DNA of 64,000 nt from Avena insularis (Eukaryota > Streptophyta > Magnoliopsida > Poales > Poaceae). Shown one piece after another: positions 45,500 through 58,749 of the stretch; position 1 is the stretch's first letter; every line of letters begins with the position of its first letter. The stretch spans positions 468,442,740-468,506,739 of the forward strand of contig CM042686.1 in assembly GCA_023614405.1 (NCBI GenBank), written 5' to 3'. The notes beneath the pieces were generated by a model, which did not search any database, was not told the DNA's origin, and saw only the letters and a list, made by a program, of their open reading frames with translations. The position numbers and the translations under genes are program-made.

Positions 45500-48400
45500 T
45501 CCACCAGTGTCATTGGATGTGTGTTCTATTCATGAACCACGCCCAGTGTGATTGCATGTCTGTTCCTCTAAACAAACCAGATAAGGATCCACCAGTGTCA
45601 TTGCATGTCTGTTCTTTTCATGAACCACACCCAGTGTCATTGGATGTGTGTTCTTCTAAACAAACCACATAAGTCATTGCATGTCTGTTCTTTTCATGAA
45701 CCACACCCGGTGTCATTGCATGTGTGTTCCTCTAGACAAACCACATAAGAATCCACCAGTGTCATTGCATGTATGTTCTTCACACAAACCACATAAGGAT
45801 CCACCAGTGTCACTGCATGTCTGTTCTTTTCATGAACCACACCCAGTGTCATTGCATGTGTGTTCCTCTAGACAGACCACATAAGGATCCACCGGTGTCA
45901 CTGCATGTCTGTTCTTTTCATGAACCACATAAGGATCCACCATTGTCATTGGATGTGTGTTCTATTCATGAACCACACCCAGTGTCATTGCATGTCTGTT
46001 CCTCTAAACAAACTACATAAGGATCCACCAGTGTCATTGCATGTCTGTTCTTTTCATCAACCACACCCAGTGTCATTGTTTGTGTGTTGTTCTAACAAAC
46101 CACATAAGTCATTGCATGTCTGTTCTTTTCATGAACCACTCCCAATGTGTGTGTTCCTCTAGATAAACCACATAAGGATCCACCACTGTCAATGGATGTG
46201 TGTTCTTTTCATGAACCACACCCAGTGTCATTGCATGTCTGTTCCTCTAAACAAACCACATAAGGATCCACCAGTGTCATTGCATGTCTGATCTTTTCAT
46301 GAACCACACCCAGTGTTATTGCATGTGTGTTCTTCTAAAGAAACAACAAAAGTCATTGCATGTCTGTTCTTTTTATGAACCACACCCGGTGTCATTGCAT
46401 GTGTGTTCCTCTAGACAAACCACATAAGGATCCACCGGTGTCACTACATGTCTGCTCTTTTCATGAACCACGTAAGGATCCACCAGTGTCATTGGATGTG
46501 TGTTCTTCTCATGAACCACACATGGATCCACTAGTGTCATTGCATGTCTATTCTTTTCATGAACCACAACTATAGTCATTGCATGTCTGTTACTTCCATA
46601 AACCATACATGGATCCACCGGTGTCATTGCATGTATGTTATTTTCATGAACCTCACCCAGTGTCATTGCATGTCAGTTCTTTTCATGAACCATATAAGGA
46701 TCCACCCGTGTCATTGCATGTCTATTCTTTTCATGAACCACACCCAGTGTCATTGCATGTCAGTTCTTTGCATGAACCACATATGGATCAACTAGTGTCA
46801 TTGCATGTGTGTTCTTTTCACAAACCACATAAGGATCCACCAGTGTCATTGCATGTCTATTCTTTTCATGAACCAAACCCAGTGTCATTGCATGTGTATT
46901 TCTCTAGACAAACCACAAAAGGATCGACCGGTGTTACTGCATGTCTGTTCTTTTCTTGAACCACACCCAGTGTCATTGCATGTGTGTTCTTCTAAACAAA
47001 CCACATAAGTCATTGCAGGTCTGTTCTTTTCATGAACCACAGCCGGTGTCATTTCATGTGTGTTCCTCTAGATAAACCACATAAGGATCCACCGGTGTCA
47101 TTGGATGTGTGTTATTTTCATTAACCACACCCAGTGTGATTGCATGTTTGTTCCTCTAAACAAACCACATAAGGATCCACCAGTGTCATTGCATGTCTGT
47201 TCTTTTCAAGAACCACACCCAGTGTCATTGGTTGTGTGTTCTTCTAAACAAACCACATAAGTCATTGCATGTCTATTCTTTTCATGAACCACACCCGGTG
47301 TCATGGCATGTGTGTTCCTCTAGACAAACCACATAAGGACCCACCAGTGTCATTGCATGTATGTTCTTCTCACAAAGCACATAAGGATCCACCAGTGTCA
47401 TTGCATGTCTGTGCTTTTCATGAACAACACCCAGTGTCATTGCATGTGTGTTCCTCTAGACAAGCCACATAAGGATCCACCGGTGTCACTACATTTCTGT
47501 GATTTTCATGAACCACATAAGGATCCACCAGTGTCCTTGGATGTGTGTTCTTTTCATGAACCACACCTAGTGTCATTGCATGTTGGTTCCTCTAAACAAA
47601 CCACATAAGGATCCGCCAGTGTCATTGCATGTCTGTTCTTTTCATGAACAACACCCAGTGTCATTGCATGTGTGTTCTTATAAACAAACCACATAAGTCA
47701 TTGCATGTCTTTTCTTTTCATGAACCACACCTAGTGACATTGCATGTGTGTTCGTTTAGACAACCCACATAAGGATCCACCAGTGTCATTGGATGTGTGT
47801 TCTTTTCATGAACCACACCCAGTGTCATTGCATGTCTGTTCCTCTAAACAAACCACATAAGAATCCACCAGTGTCATCGCATGTCTGTTCTTTTCATGAA
47901 CCACACCCAGTGTCATTGCATGTGTGTTTTTCTAAACAAACCACGTAAGTCATTGCATATCTGATCTTTTCATGAACCACACCCGGTGTCATTGCATGTG
48001 TGTTCCTCTAGACAAACCACATAAGGATCCACCGGTGTCACTGCATGTCTGTTCTTTTCATGAACCACATAAGGATCCACCTTTGTCATTGGATGTGTGT
48101 TCTTCTCATGAAACACACATGGATCCACCAGTATCATTGCATCTCTGTTCTTTTCATGAACCACAGCTAGAGTCATTGCAAGTCTGTTACTTCAATAAAC
48201 CACACATGGATCCACCAGTGTAGTTGCATGTCTGTTCTTTTCATCAACCACACCTAGTGTCATTGCATGTCCCTTCTTTTCATGAACCACATAAGGATCC
48301 ACCAGTGTTATTGCATGTCTGCTTTTTTCATGAGCCACACCTAGTGTCATTGCATGTCAGTTCTTTTCATGAACCACATTAGGATCCACCAGTGTCATTG

Positions 48401-48800
48401 CATGTGTGTTCTTTTCACAAACCACATAAGGATCCACTAGTGTCATTGCATGTCTTTTCTTTTCATGAAGCAAACCGAGTGTCATTGCATGTGTGTTCCT
48501 CTAGACAAACCACATAAGGATCCACCGGTGTTACTGCATGTCTGTTCTTTTCACGAACCACACCCAGTGTCATTGCATGTGTGTTCTTCTAAACAAACCA
48601 CATAAGTCATTGCATGTCTGTTCTTTTCATGAACCACACCCGGTGTCATTGCATGTGTGTTCCTCTAGACAAACCACATAAGGATCCACCAATGTCATTG
48701 GATGTGTGTTCTTTTCATGAACCACACCCAGTGTGGTTGCATGTTTGTTCCTCTAAACAAACCACATAAGGATCCACCAGTGTCATTGCATGTCTCTTCT
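45500..48800 (+). repeat. Higher-order block, copied 6006 bp downstream
   Basis: This block and 51500-54800 share rare variants in register at a constant offset of 6006 bp. Examples are the AACCAGATAAGG variant near 45575/51581, the deletion variant ACCACTCCCAAT at about 46136/52142, and the ACAACTATAGTC variant near 46567/52573. They mark a multi-kilobase duplication inside the satellite. Confidence 0.85.
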
Positions 48801-51800
48801 TTTCATGAACCACACCCAGTGTCATTGCATGTGTGTTATTCTAAATTAACCCCGTAAGTCATTGCATGTCTATTCTTTTCATGAACCACACCAAGTGTCA
48901 TTGCATGTGTGTTCCTCTAGACAAACCACATAAGGATCCACCGGTGTCACTGCATGTCTGTTCTTTTCATGAACCACATAAGGATCCACCAGTGTCATTG
49001 GATGTGTGTTCTTCTCATGAACCACACATGGATCCACCAATGTCTTTGCATGTCTATTCTTTTCATGATCCACGGCTAGAATCATTGCATGTTTGTTACT
49101 TCAATAAACCACACATGGATCCACCGGTGTCATTGCATGTCTGGGCTTTTCATGAACCACACCCAGTGCCATTGCATGTTAGTTCTACTCATGAACCACC
49201 TAAGGATCCATCAGTGTCATTGCATGTCTGTTCTTCTCACAAACCACATAAGGATCCACTAGTGTTATTGCATGTCTGTTCTTTTCATGAACCACACCCA
49301 GTGTCATTGCATGTGTGTTCCTCTAGACAAACCACATAAGGATCCACCGGTGTCACTTCATGTCTGTTCTTTTCATGAACCACATAAGGATCCACCAGTG
49401 TCATTGGATGTGTGTTCTTCTCATGAGCCACACCCAGTGTCATTGCATGTCTGTTCTTTTCATGGATCACAGCTAGAGTCACTGCATGTCTGTTCTTTTG
49501 ATGACCCACATAAGGATCTACCAGTGTCATTGGATGTGTGTTCTTCTCATGAGCCACACCCAGTGTCATTGCATGTCTGTTCTTTTCATGAATCACAGCT
49601 ACAGTCACTGCATTTCTGTTCTTTTCATGAACCACATAAGGATCCACTAGTGTCATTGGATGTGTGTTCTTTTCATGAACCCGACCCAGTGTGGTTGCAT
49701 GTCTGTTCCTCTAGACATCCACATATGGATCCACTAGTGTCATTGCATGTCTGTTCTTTTCATGAATAATAGCCAGTGTCATTGCATTTATGTTCTTTTC
49801 ACAAACCACATAAGGATCCACCTAGTGTCATTGCATGTGTGTTCTTCTAAACAAACCACATAAGGATCCACTAGTGTCATTAGATGTGTGTTCTTCTCAT
49901 AAACCACACATGGACCCACCAGTGTCATTGCATGTCTATTCTTTTCATGAACCACAGCTAGAGTCATTGCATGTCTGTTCCTCTAAACAAACCACATAAG
50001 GATCCACCAGTGTCATTGCATGTCTATTCTTTTCATGAACCACACCCAGTGTCATTGCATGTGTGTTCTTCTAAACAAACCACATAAGTCATTGCATGTT
50101 TGTTCTTTTCATGAACCACACCTAGAGTCATTGCATGTGTGTTCCTCTAGACAAACCACCTTAGGAATCCACCAGTGTCATTGGATGTGTGTTCTTTTCA
50201 TGAACCACACCCAGTGTCATTGCATGTCTATTCCTTTAAACAAACCACATAAGGATCCACCATTGTCATTGCATGTCTGTTCTTTTCATGAACCACACCT
50301 AGTGTCATTACATGTGTGTTCCTCTAAACAAACCACATAAGGATCCACTAGTGTCATTGCATGTCTGTTCTTTTTATGAACCACACCCAGTGTCACTGCA
50401 TGTGTGTTCTTCTAAACAAACCACATAATTCATTGCATGTCTGTTCTTTTCATGAACCACAGCCGGTGTCATTGCATGTGTGTTCCTCTAGACAAACCAC
50501 ATAAGGATCCACCGGTGTCACTGCATGTCTGTTCTTTTCATGAACCACATAAGGATCCACCAGTGTCATTGCATGTCTGTTCTTTTCACAAACCAAATAA
50601 GGATCCACCAGTGTCATTGCATGTATGTTCTTTTCATGAACCAAACCCAGTGTCATTGCATGAGTGTTCCTCTAGACAAACGACAAAAGGATCGACCGGT
50701 GTTACTGCATGTCTGTTCTTTTCATGAACCACACTCAGTGTCATTGCATGTGTGTTCTTCTAAACAAAAAACATAAGTCATTGCATGTCACTTCATTGTC
50801 ATTGGATGTGTGTTCTTTTCATGAACCACACCCGGTGTCATCGCATGTCTATTCCCCTAAACAGACCACATAAGGATCCACTAGTGTCATTGCATGTCTG
50901 TTCTTTTCATGAACCACACCCAGTGTCATTGCATGTTTGCTCTTCTAAACAAAACCACATAAGTCATTGAATGTTTGTTCTTTTCATGAACCACACCCAG
51001 TGTGATTGCATGTGTGTTCCTCTAGACAAACCACATAAGGATCCACCCGTGTCATTGGATGTATGTTCTTTTCATGAACCACACCCAGTGTCATTGCATG
51101 TCTGTTCCTCTAAACAAACCACATAAGGGTCCACCAGTGTCATTGCATGTCTGTTCTTTTCATGAACCACACCCAGTGTCATTGCATGTGTGTTCTTCTA
51201 AACAAACCACATAAGTCATTGCATGTCTGTTCTTTTCATGAACCACAGCCGGTGTCATTGCATGTGTGTTCCTCTAGACAAACCACATAAGGATCCATCG
51301 GTGTCACTACATGTTTGTTCTTCTCATGAACCACATAAGGATCCACCAGTGTCACTGCATGTCTGTTCTTTTCATGAACCACACCCAGTGTCATTGCATG
51401 TGTGGTCTTCTAAACAAACCACATAAGTCATTGCATGTTTGTTCTTTTCATGAACCACACCCAGTGTCATTGCATGTGTGTTCCTCTAGACAAACCACAT
51501 AAGGATCCACCCGTGTCATTGGATGTATGTTCTTTTCATGAACCACACCTAGTGTCATTGCATGTCTGTTCCTCTAAACAAACCAGATAAGGATCCACCA
51601 GTGTCATTGCATGTCTGTTCTTTTCATGAACCACACCCAGTGTCATTGGATGTGTGTTCTTCTAAACAAACCACATAAGTCATTGCATGTCTGTTCTTTT
51701 CATGAACCACACCCGGTGTCATTGCATGTGTGTTCCTCTAGACAAACCACATAAGAATCCACCAGTGTCATTGCATGTCTGTTCTTCTCACAAACCACAT

Positions 51801-52139
51801 AAGGATCCACCAGTGTCACTGCATGTCTGTTCTTTTCATGAACCACACCCAGTGTCATTGCATGTGTGTTCCTCTAGACAGACCACATAAGGATCCACCA
51901 TCCACCTTGCATGTCTGTTCTTTTCATGAACCACATAAGGATCCACCATTGTCATTGGATGTGTGTTCTATTCATGAACCACACCCAGTGTCATTGCATG
52001 TCTGTTCCTCTAAACAAACTACGTAAGGATCCACCAGTGTTATTGCATGTCTGTTCTTTTCATCAACCACACCCAGTGTCATTGTATGTGTGTTGTTCTA
52101 ACAAACGACATATGTCATTGCATGTCTATTCTTTTCACG

Positions 52140-55100
52140 AACCACTCCCAATATGTGTGTTCCTCTAGACAAACCACATAAGGATCCACCACTGTCAATG
52201 GATGTGTGTTCTTTTCATGAACCACACCCAGTGTCATTGCATGTCTGTTCCTCTAAACAAACCACATAAGGATCCACCAGTGTCATTGCATGTCTGATCT
52301 TTTCATGAACCACACCCAGTGTTATTGCATGTGTGTTCTTCTAAAGAAACAACATAAGTCATTGCATGTCTGTTCTTTTTATGAACCACACCCGGTGTCA
52401 TTGCATGTGTGTTCCTCTAGACAAACCACATAAGGATCCACCGGTGTCACTACATGTCTGCTCTTTTCATGAACCACGTAAGGATCCACCAGTGTCATTG
52501 GATGTGTGTTCTTCTCATGAACCACACATGGATCCACTAGTGTCATTGCATGTCTATTCTTTTCATGAACCACAACTATAGTCATTGCATGTCTGTTACT
52601 TCCATAAACCATACATGGATCCACCGGTGTCATTGCATGTATGTTCTTTTCATGAACCACACCCAGTGTCATTGCATGTCAGTTCTTTTCATGAACCATA
52701 TAAGGATCCACCAGTGTCATTGCATGTCTGTTCTTTTCATGAACCACACCCAGTGTCATTGCATGTCAGTTCTTTGCATGAACCACATAAGGATCAACTA
52801 GTGTCATTGCATGTGTGTTCTTTTCACAAACCACATAAGGATCCACCAGTGTCATTGCATGTCTATTCTTTTCATGAACCAAACCCAGTGTCATTGCATG
52901 TGTGTTCCTCTAGACAAACCACAAAAGGATCGACCAGTGTTACTGCATGTCTGTTCTATTTTTGAACCACACCCAGTGTCATTGCATGTGTGTTCTTCTA
53001 AACAAACCACATAAGTCATTGCAGGTCTGTTCTTTTCATGAACCACACCCGGTGTCATTTCATGTGTGTTCCTCTAGATAAACCACATAAGGATCCACCG
53101 GTGTCATTGGATGTGTGTTATTTTCATTAACCACACCTAGTGTGATTGCATGTTTGTTCCTCTAAACAAACCACATAAGGATCCACCAGTGTCATTGCAT
53201 GTCTGTTCTTTTCAGGAACCACACCCAGTGTCATTGGTTGTGTGTTCTTCTAAACAAACCACATAAGTCATTGCATGTCTATTCTTTTCACGAACCACAC
53301 CTGGTGTCATTGCATGTGTGTTCCTCTAGACAAACCACATAAGGACCCACCAGTGTCATTGCATGTATGTTCTTCTCAAAAAGCACATAAGGATCCACCA
53401 GTGTCATTGCATGTCTGTGCTTTTCATGAACAACACCCAGTGTCATTGCATGTGTGTTCCTCTAGACAAGCCACATAAGGATCCACCGGTGTCACTACAT
53501 TTCTGTGATTTTCATGAACCACATAAGGATCGACCAGTGTCCTTGGATGTGTGTTCTTTTCATGAACCACACCTAGTGTCATTGCATGTCGGTTCCTCTA
53601 AACAAACCACATAAGGATCCGCCAGTGTCATTGCATGTCTGTTCTTTTCATGAACAACACCCAGTGTCATTGCATGTGTGTTCTTCTAAACAAACCACAT
53701 AAGTCAATGCATGTCTTTTCTTTTCATGAACCACACCTAGTGTCATTGCATGTGTGTTCCTCTAGACAACCCACATAAGGATCCACCAGTGTCATTGGAT
53801 GTGTGTTCTTTTCATGAACCACACCCAGTGTCATTGCATGTCTGTTCCTCTAAACAAACCACATAAGCATCCACCAGTGTCATCGCATGTCTGTTCTTTT
53901 CATGAACCACACCGAGTGTCATTGCATGTGTGTTATTCTAAACAAACCACGTAAGTCATTGCATATCTGATCTTTTCATGAACCACACCCGGTGTCATTG
54001 CATGTGTGTTCCTCTAGACAAACCACATAAGGATCCACCGGTGTCACTGCATGTCTGTTCTTTTCATGAACCACATAAGGATCCGCCAGTGTCATTGGAT
54101 GTGTGTTCTTCTCATGAAACACACATGGATCCACCACTATCATTGCATGTCTGTTCTTTTCATGAACCACAGCTAGAGTCATTGCAAGTCTGTTACTTCA
54201 ATAAACCACACATGGATCCACCAGTGTAGTTGCATGCCTGTTCTTTTCATCAACGACACCTAGTGTCATTGCATGTCCCTTCTTTTCATGAACCACATAA
54301 GGATACACCAGTGTTATTGCATGTCTGCTTTTTTCATGAGCCACACCTAGTGTCATTGCATGTCAGTTCTTTTCATGAACCACATAAGGATCCACCAGTG
54401 TCATTGCATGTGTGTTCTTTTCACAAACCACATAAGGATCCACTAGTGTCATTGCATGTCTTTTCTTTTCATGAAGCAAACCGAGTGTCATTGCATGTGT
54501 GTTCCTCTAGACAAACCACATAAGCATCCACCAGTGTTACTGCATGTCTGTTCTTTTCATGAACCACACCTAGTGTCATGGCATGCGTGTTCTTCTAAAC
54601 AAACCACATAAGTCATTGCATGTCTGTTCTTTTCATGAACCACACCCGGTGTCATTGCATGTGTGTTCCTCTAGACAAACCACATAAGGATCCACCAATG
54701 TCATTGGATGTGTGTTCTTTTCATGAACCACACCCAGTGTGGTTGCATGTCTGTTCCTCTAAACAAACCACATAAGGATCCACCAGTGTCATTGCATGTC
54801 TGTTCTTTTCATGAACCACACCTAGTGTCATTGCATGTGTGTTCTTATAAACAAACCACATAAGTCATTGCATGTCTGTTCTTTTCATGAACCACACCCG
54901 GTGTCATTGCATGTGTGTTCCTCTAGACAAACCACATAAGGATCCACCGGTGTCACTGCATGTCTGTTCTTCTCACAAACCACATAAGGATCCACCAGTG
55001 TCATTGCATGTCTGTTCTTTTCATGAACCACTCCCAATATGTGTGTTCCTCTAGACAAACCACATAAGGATCCACCACTGTCAATGGATGTGTGTTCTTT

Positions 55101-57000
55101 TCATGAACCACACCCAGTGTCATTGCATGTCTGTTCCTCTAAACAAACCACATAAGGATCCACCAGTGTCATTGCATGTCTGATCTTTTCATGAACCACA
55201 CCCAGTGTTATTGCATGTGTGTTCTTCTAAAGAAACAACATAAGTCATTGCATGTCTGTTCTTTTTATGAACCACACCCGGTGTCATTGCATGTGTGTTC
55301 CTCTAGACAAACCACATAAGGATCCACCGGTGTCACTACATGTCTGCTCTTTTCATGAACCACGTAAGGATCCACCAGTGTCATTGGATGTGTGTTCTTC
55401 TCATGAACCACACATGGATCCACTAGTGTCATTGCATGTCTATTCTTTTCATGAACCACAACTATAGTCATTGCATGTCTGTTACTTCCATAAACCATAC
55501 ATGGATCCACCGGTGTCATTGCATGTATGTTCTTTTCATGAACCACACCCAGTGTCATTGCATGTCAGTTCTTTTCATGAACCATATAAGGATCCACCAG
55601 TGTCATTGCATGTCTGTTCTTTTCATGAACCACACCCAGTGTCATTGCATGTCAGTTCTTTGCATGAACCACATAAGGATCAACTAGTGTCATTGCATGT
55701 GTGTTCTTTTCACAAACCACATAAGGATCCACTAGTGTCATTGCATGTCTATTCTTTTCATGAACCAAACCCAGTGTCATTGCATGTGTGTTCCTCTAGA
55801 AAAACCACAAAAGGATCGACCGGTGTTACTGCATGTCTGTTCTATTCTTGAACCACACCCAGTGTCATTGCATGTGTGTTCTTCTAAACAAACCACATAA
55901 GTCATTGCAGGTCTGTTCTTTTCATGAACCACACCCGGTGTCATTTCATGTGTGTTCCTCTAGATAAACCACATAAGGATCCACCGGTGTCATTGGATGT
56001 GTGTTATTTTCATTAACCACACCCAGTGTCATTGCATGTTTGTTCCTCTAAACAAACCACATAAGGATCCGCCAGTGTCATTGCATGTCTGTTCTTTTCA
56101 TGAACAACACCCAGTGTCATTGCATGTGTGTTCTTCTAAACAAACCACATAAGTCAATGCATGTCTTTTCTTTTCATGAACCACACCTAGTGTCATTGCA
56201 TGTGTGTTCCTCTAGACAACCCACATAAGGATCCACCAGTGTCATTGGATGTGTGTTCTTTTCATGAACCACACCCAGTGTCATTGCATGTCTGTTCCTC
56301 TAAACAAACCACATAAGCATCCACCAGTGTCATCGCATGTCTGTTCTTTTCATGAACCACACCGAGTGTCATTGCATGTGTGTTATTCTAAACAAACCAC
56401 GTAAGTCATTGCATATCTGATCTTTTCATGAACCACACCCGGTGTCATTGCATGTGTGTTCCTCTAGACAAACCACATAAGGATCCACCGGTGTCACTGC
56501 ATGTCTGTTCTTTTCATGAACCACATAAGGATCCGGCAGTGTCATTGGATGTGTGTTCTTCTCATGAAACACACATAGATCCACCAGTATCATTGCATGT
56601 CTGTTCTTTTCATGAACCACAGCTAGAGTCATTGCAAGTCTGTTACTTCAATAAACCACACATGGATCCACCAGTGTAGTTGCATGCCTGTTCTTTTCAT
56701 CAACCACACCTAGTGTCATTGCATGTCCCTTCTTTTCATGAACCACATAAGGATCCACCAGTGTTATTGCATGTCTGCTTTTTTCATGAGCCACACCTAG
56801 TGTCATTGCATGTCAGTTCTTTTCATGAACCACATAAGGATCCACCAGTGTCATTGCATGTGTGTTCTTTTCACAAACCACATAAGGATCCACTAGTGTC
56901 ATTGCATGTCTTTTCTTTTCATGAAGCAAACCGAGTGTCATTGCATGTGTGTTCCTCTAGACAAACCACATAAGGATCCACCGGTGTTACTGCATGTCTG
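52140..57000 (+). repeat. Overlapping duplications with 2886- and 2450-bp offsets
   Basis: Variants at 52142-53100 recur at 55028-55990 (offset 2886, for example CCACTCCCAATATGTG). Those at 53600-54550 recur at 56050-57000 (offset 2450, for example GGATCCGCCAGTGTC). Parts of the 6006-bp copy were therefore themselves duplicated. Confidence 0.75.
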
Positions 57001-58749
57001 TTCTTTTCATGAACAACACCCAGTGTCATTGCATGTGTGTTCTTCTAAACAAACCACATAAGTCAATGCATGTCTTTTCTTTTCATGAACCACACCTAGT
57101 GTCATTGCATGTGTGTTCCTCTAGACAACCCACATAAGGATCCACCAGTGTCATTGGATGTGTGTTCTTTTCATGAACCACACCCAGTGTCATTACATGT
57201 CTGTTCTTTTCATGAACCACACATGGATCCACCAGTATCATTGCATGTCTGTTCTTTTCATGAACCACAGCTAGAGTCATTGCAAGTCTGTTACTTCAAT
57301 AAACCACACATGGATCCACCAGTGTAGTTGCATGTCTGTTCTTTTCATCAACCACACCTAGTGTCATTGCATGTCACTTCTTTTCATGAACCACATAAGG
57401 ATCCACCAGTGTTATTGCATGTCTGTTTTTTTCATTGCCACACCTAGAGTCATTGCATGTCAGTTCTTTTCATGAACCACATAAGGATCCACCAGTGTCA
57501 TTGCATGTCTGTTCTTTTCACAAACCACATAAGGATCCACCAGTGTCATTGCATGTCTTTTCTTTTCATGAACCACACCCAGTGTCATTGCATGTGTGTT
57601 CTTCTAAACAAACCACATAAGTCGTTGCATGTATGTTCTTTTCATGAACCACACCCGGTGTCATTGCATGTGTGTTCCTCTAGTCAAACCACATAAGGAT
57701 CCATCGGTATCACTTCATATCTGTTCTTTTCATGAACCACATAAGGATCCACCAGTGTCATTGCATGTCTGCTTTTTTCATGAGCCACACCTAGTGTCAT
57801 TGCATGTCAGTTCTTTTCATGAACCACATAAGGATCCACCAGTGTCATTGCATGTGTGTTCTTTTCACAAACCACATAAGGATCCACTAGTGTCATTGCA
57901 TGTCTTTTCTTTTCATGAAGCAAACCGAGTGTCATTGCATGTGTGTTCCTCTAGACAAACCACATAAGGATCCACCGGTGTTACTGCATGTCTGTTCTTT
58001 TCATGAACCACACCTAGTGTCATGGCATGCGTGTTCTTCTAAACAAACCACATAAGTCATTGCATGTCTGTTCTTTTCATGAACCACACCCGGTGTCATT
58101 GCATGTGTGTTCCTCTAGACAAACCACATAAGGATCCACCAATGTCATTGGATGTGTGTTCTTTTCATGAACCACACCTAGTGTGGTTGCATGTCTGTTC
58201 CTCTAAACAAACCACATAAGGATCCACCAGTGTCATTGCATGTCTGTTCTTTTCATGAACCACACCCAGTGTCATTGCATGTGTGTTCTTCTAAACAAAC
58301 CACATAAGTCATTGCATGTCTGTTCTTTTCATGAACCACACCCGGTGTCATTGCATGTGTGTTCCTCTAGACAAACCACATAAGGATCCACCGGTGTCAC
58401 TGCATGTCTGTTCTTTTCATGAACCACATAAGGATCCGGCAGTGTCATTGGATGTGTGTTCTTCTCATGAACCACACATGGATCCACCAGTATCATTGCA
58501 TGTCTGTTCTTTTCATGAACCACAGCTAGAGTCATTGCAAGTCTGTTACTTCAATAAACCACACATGGATCCACCAGTGTAGTTGCATGTCTGTTCTTTT
58601 CATCAACCACACCTAGTGTCATTGCATGTCACTTCTTTTCATGAACCACATAAGGATCCACCAGTGTTATTGCATGTCTGTTTTTTTCATTGCCACACCT
58701 AGAGTCATTGCATGTCAGTTCTTTTCATGAACCACATAAGGATCCACCA

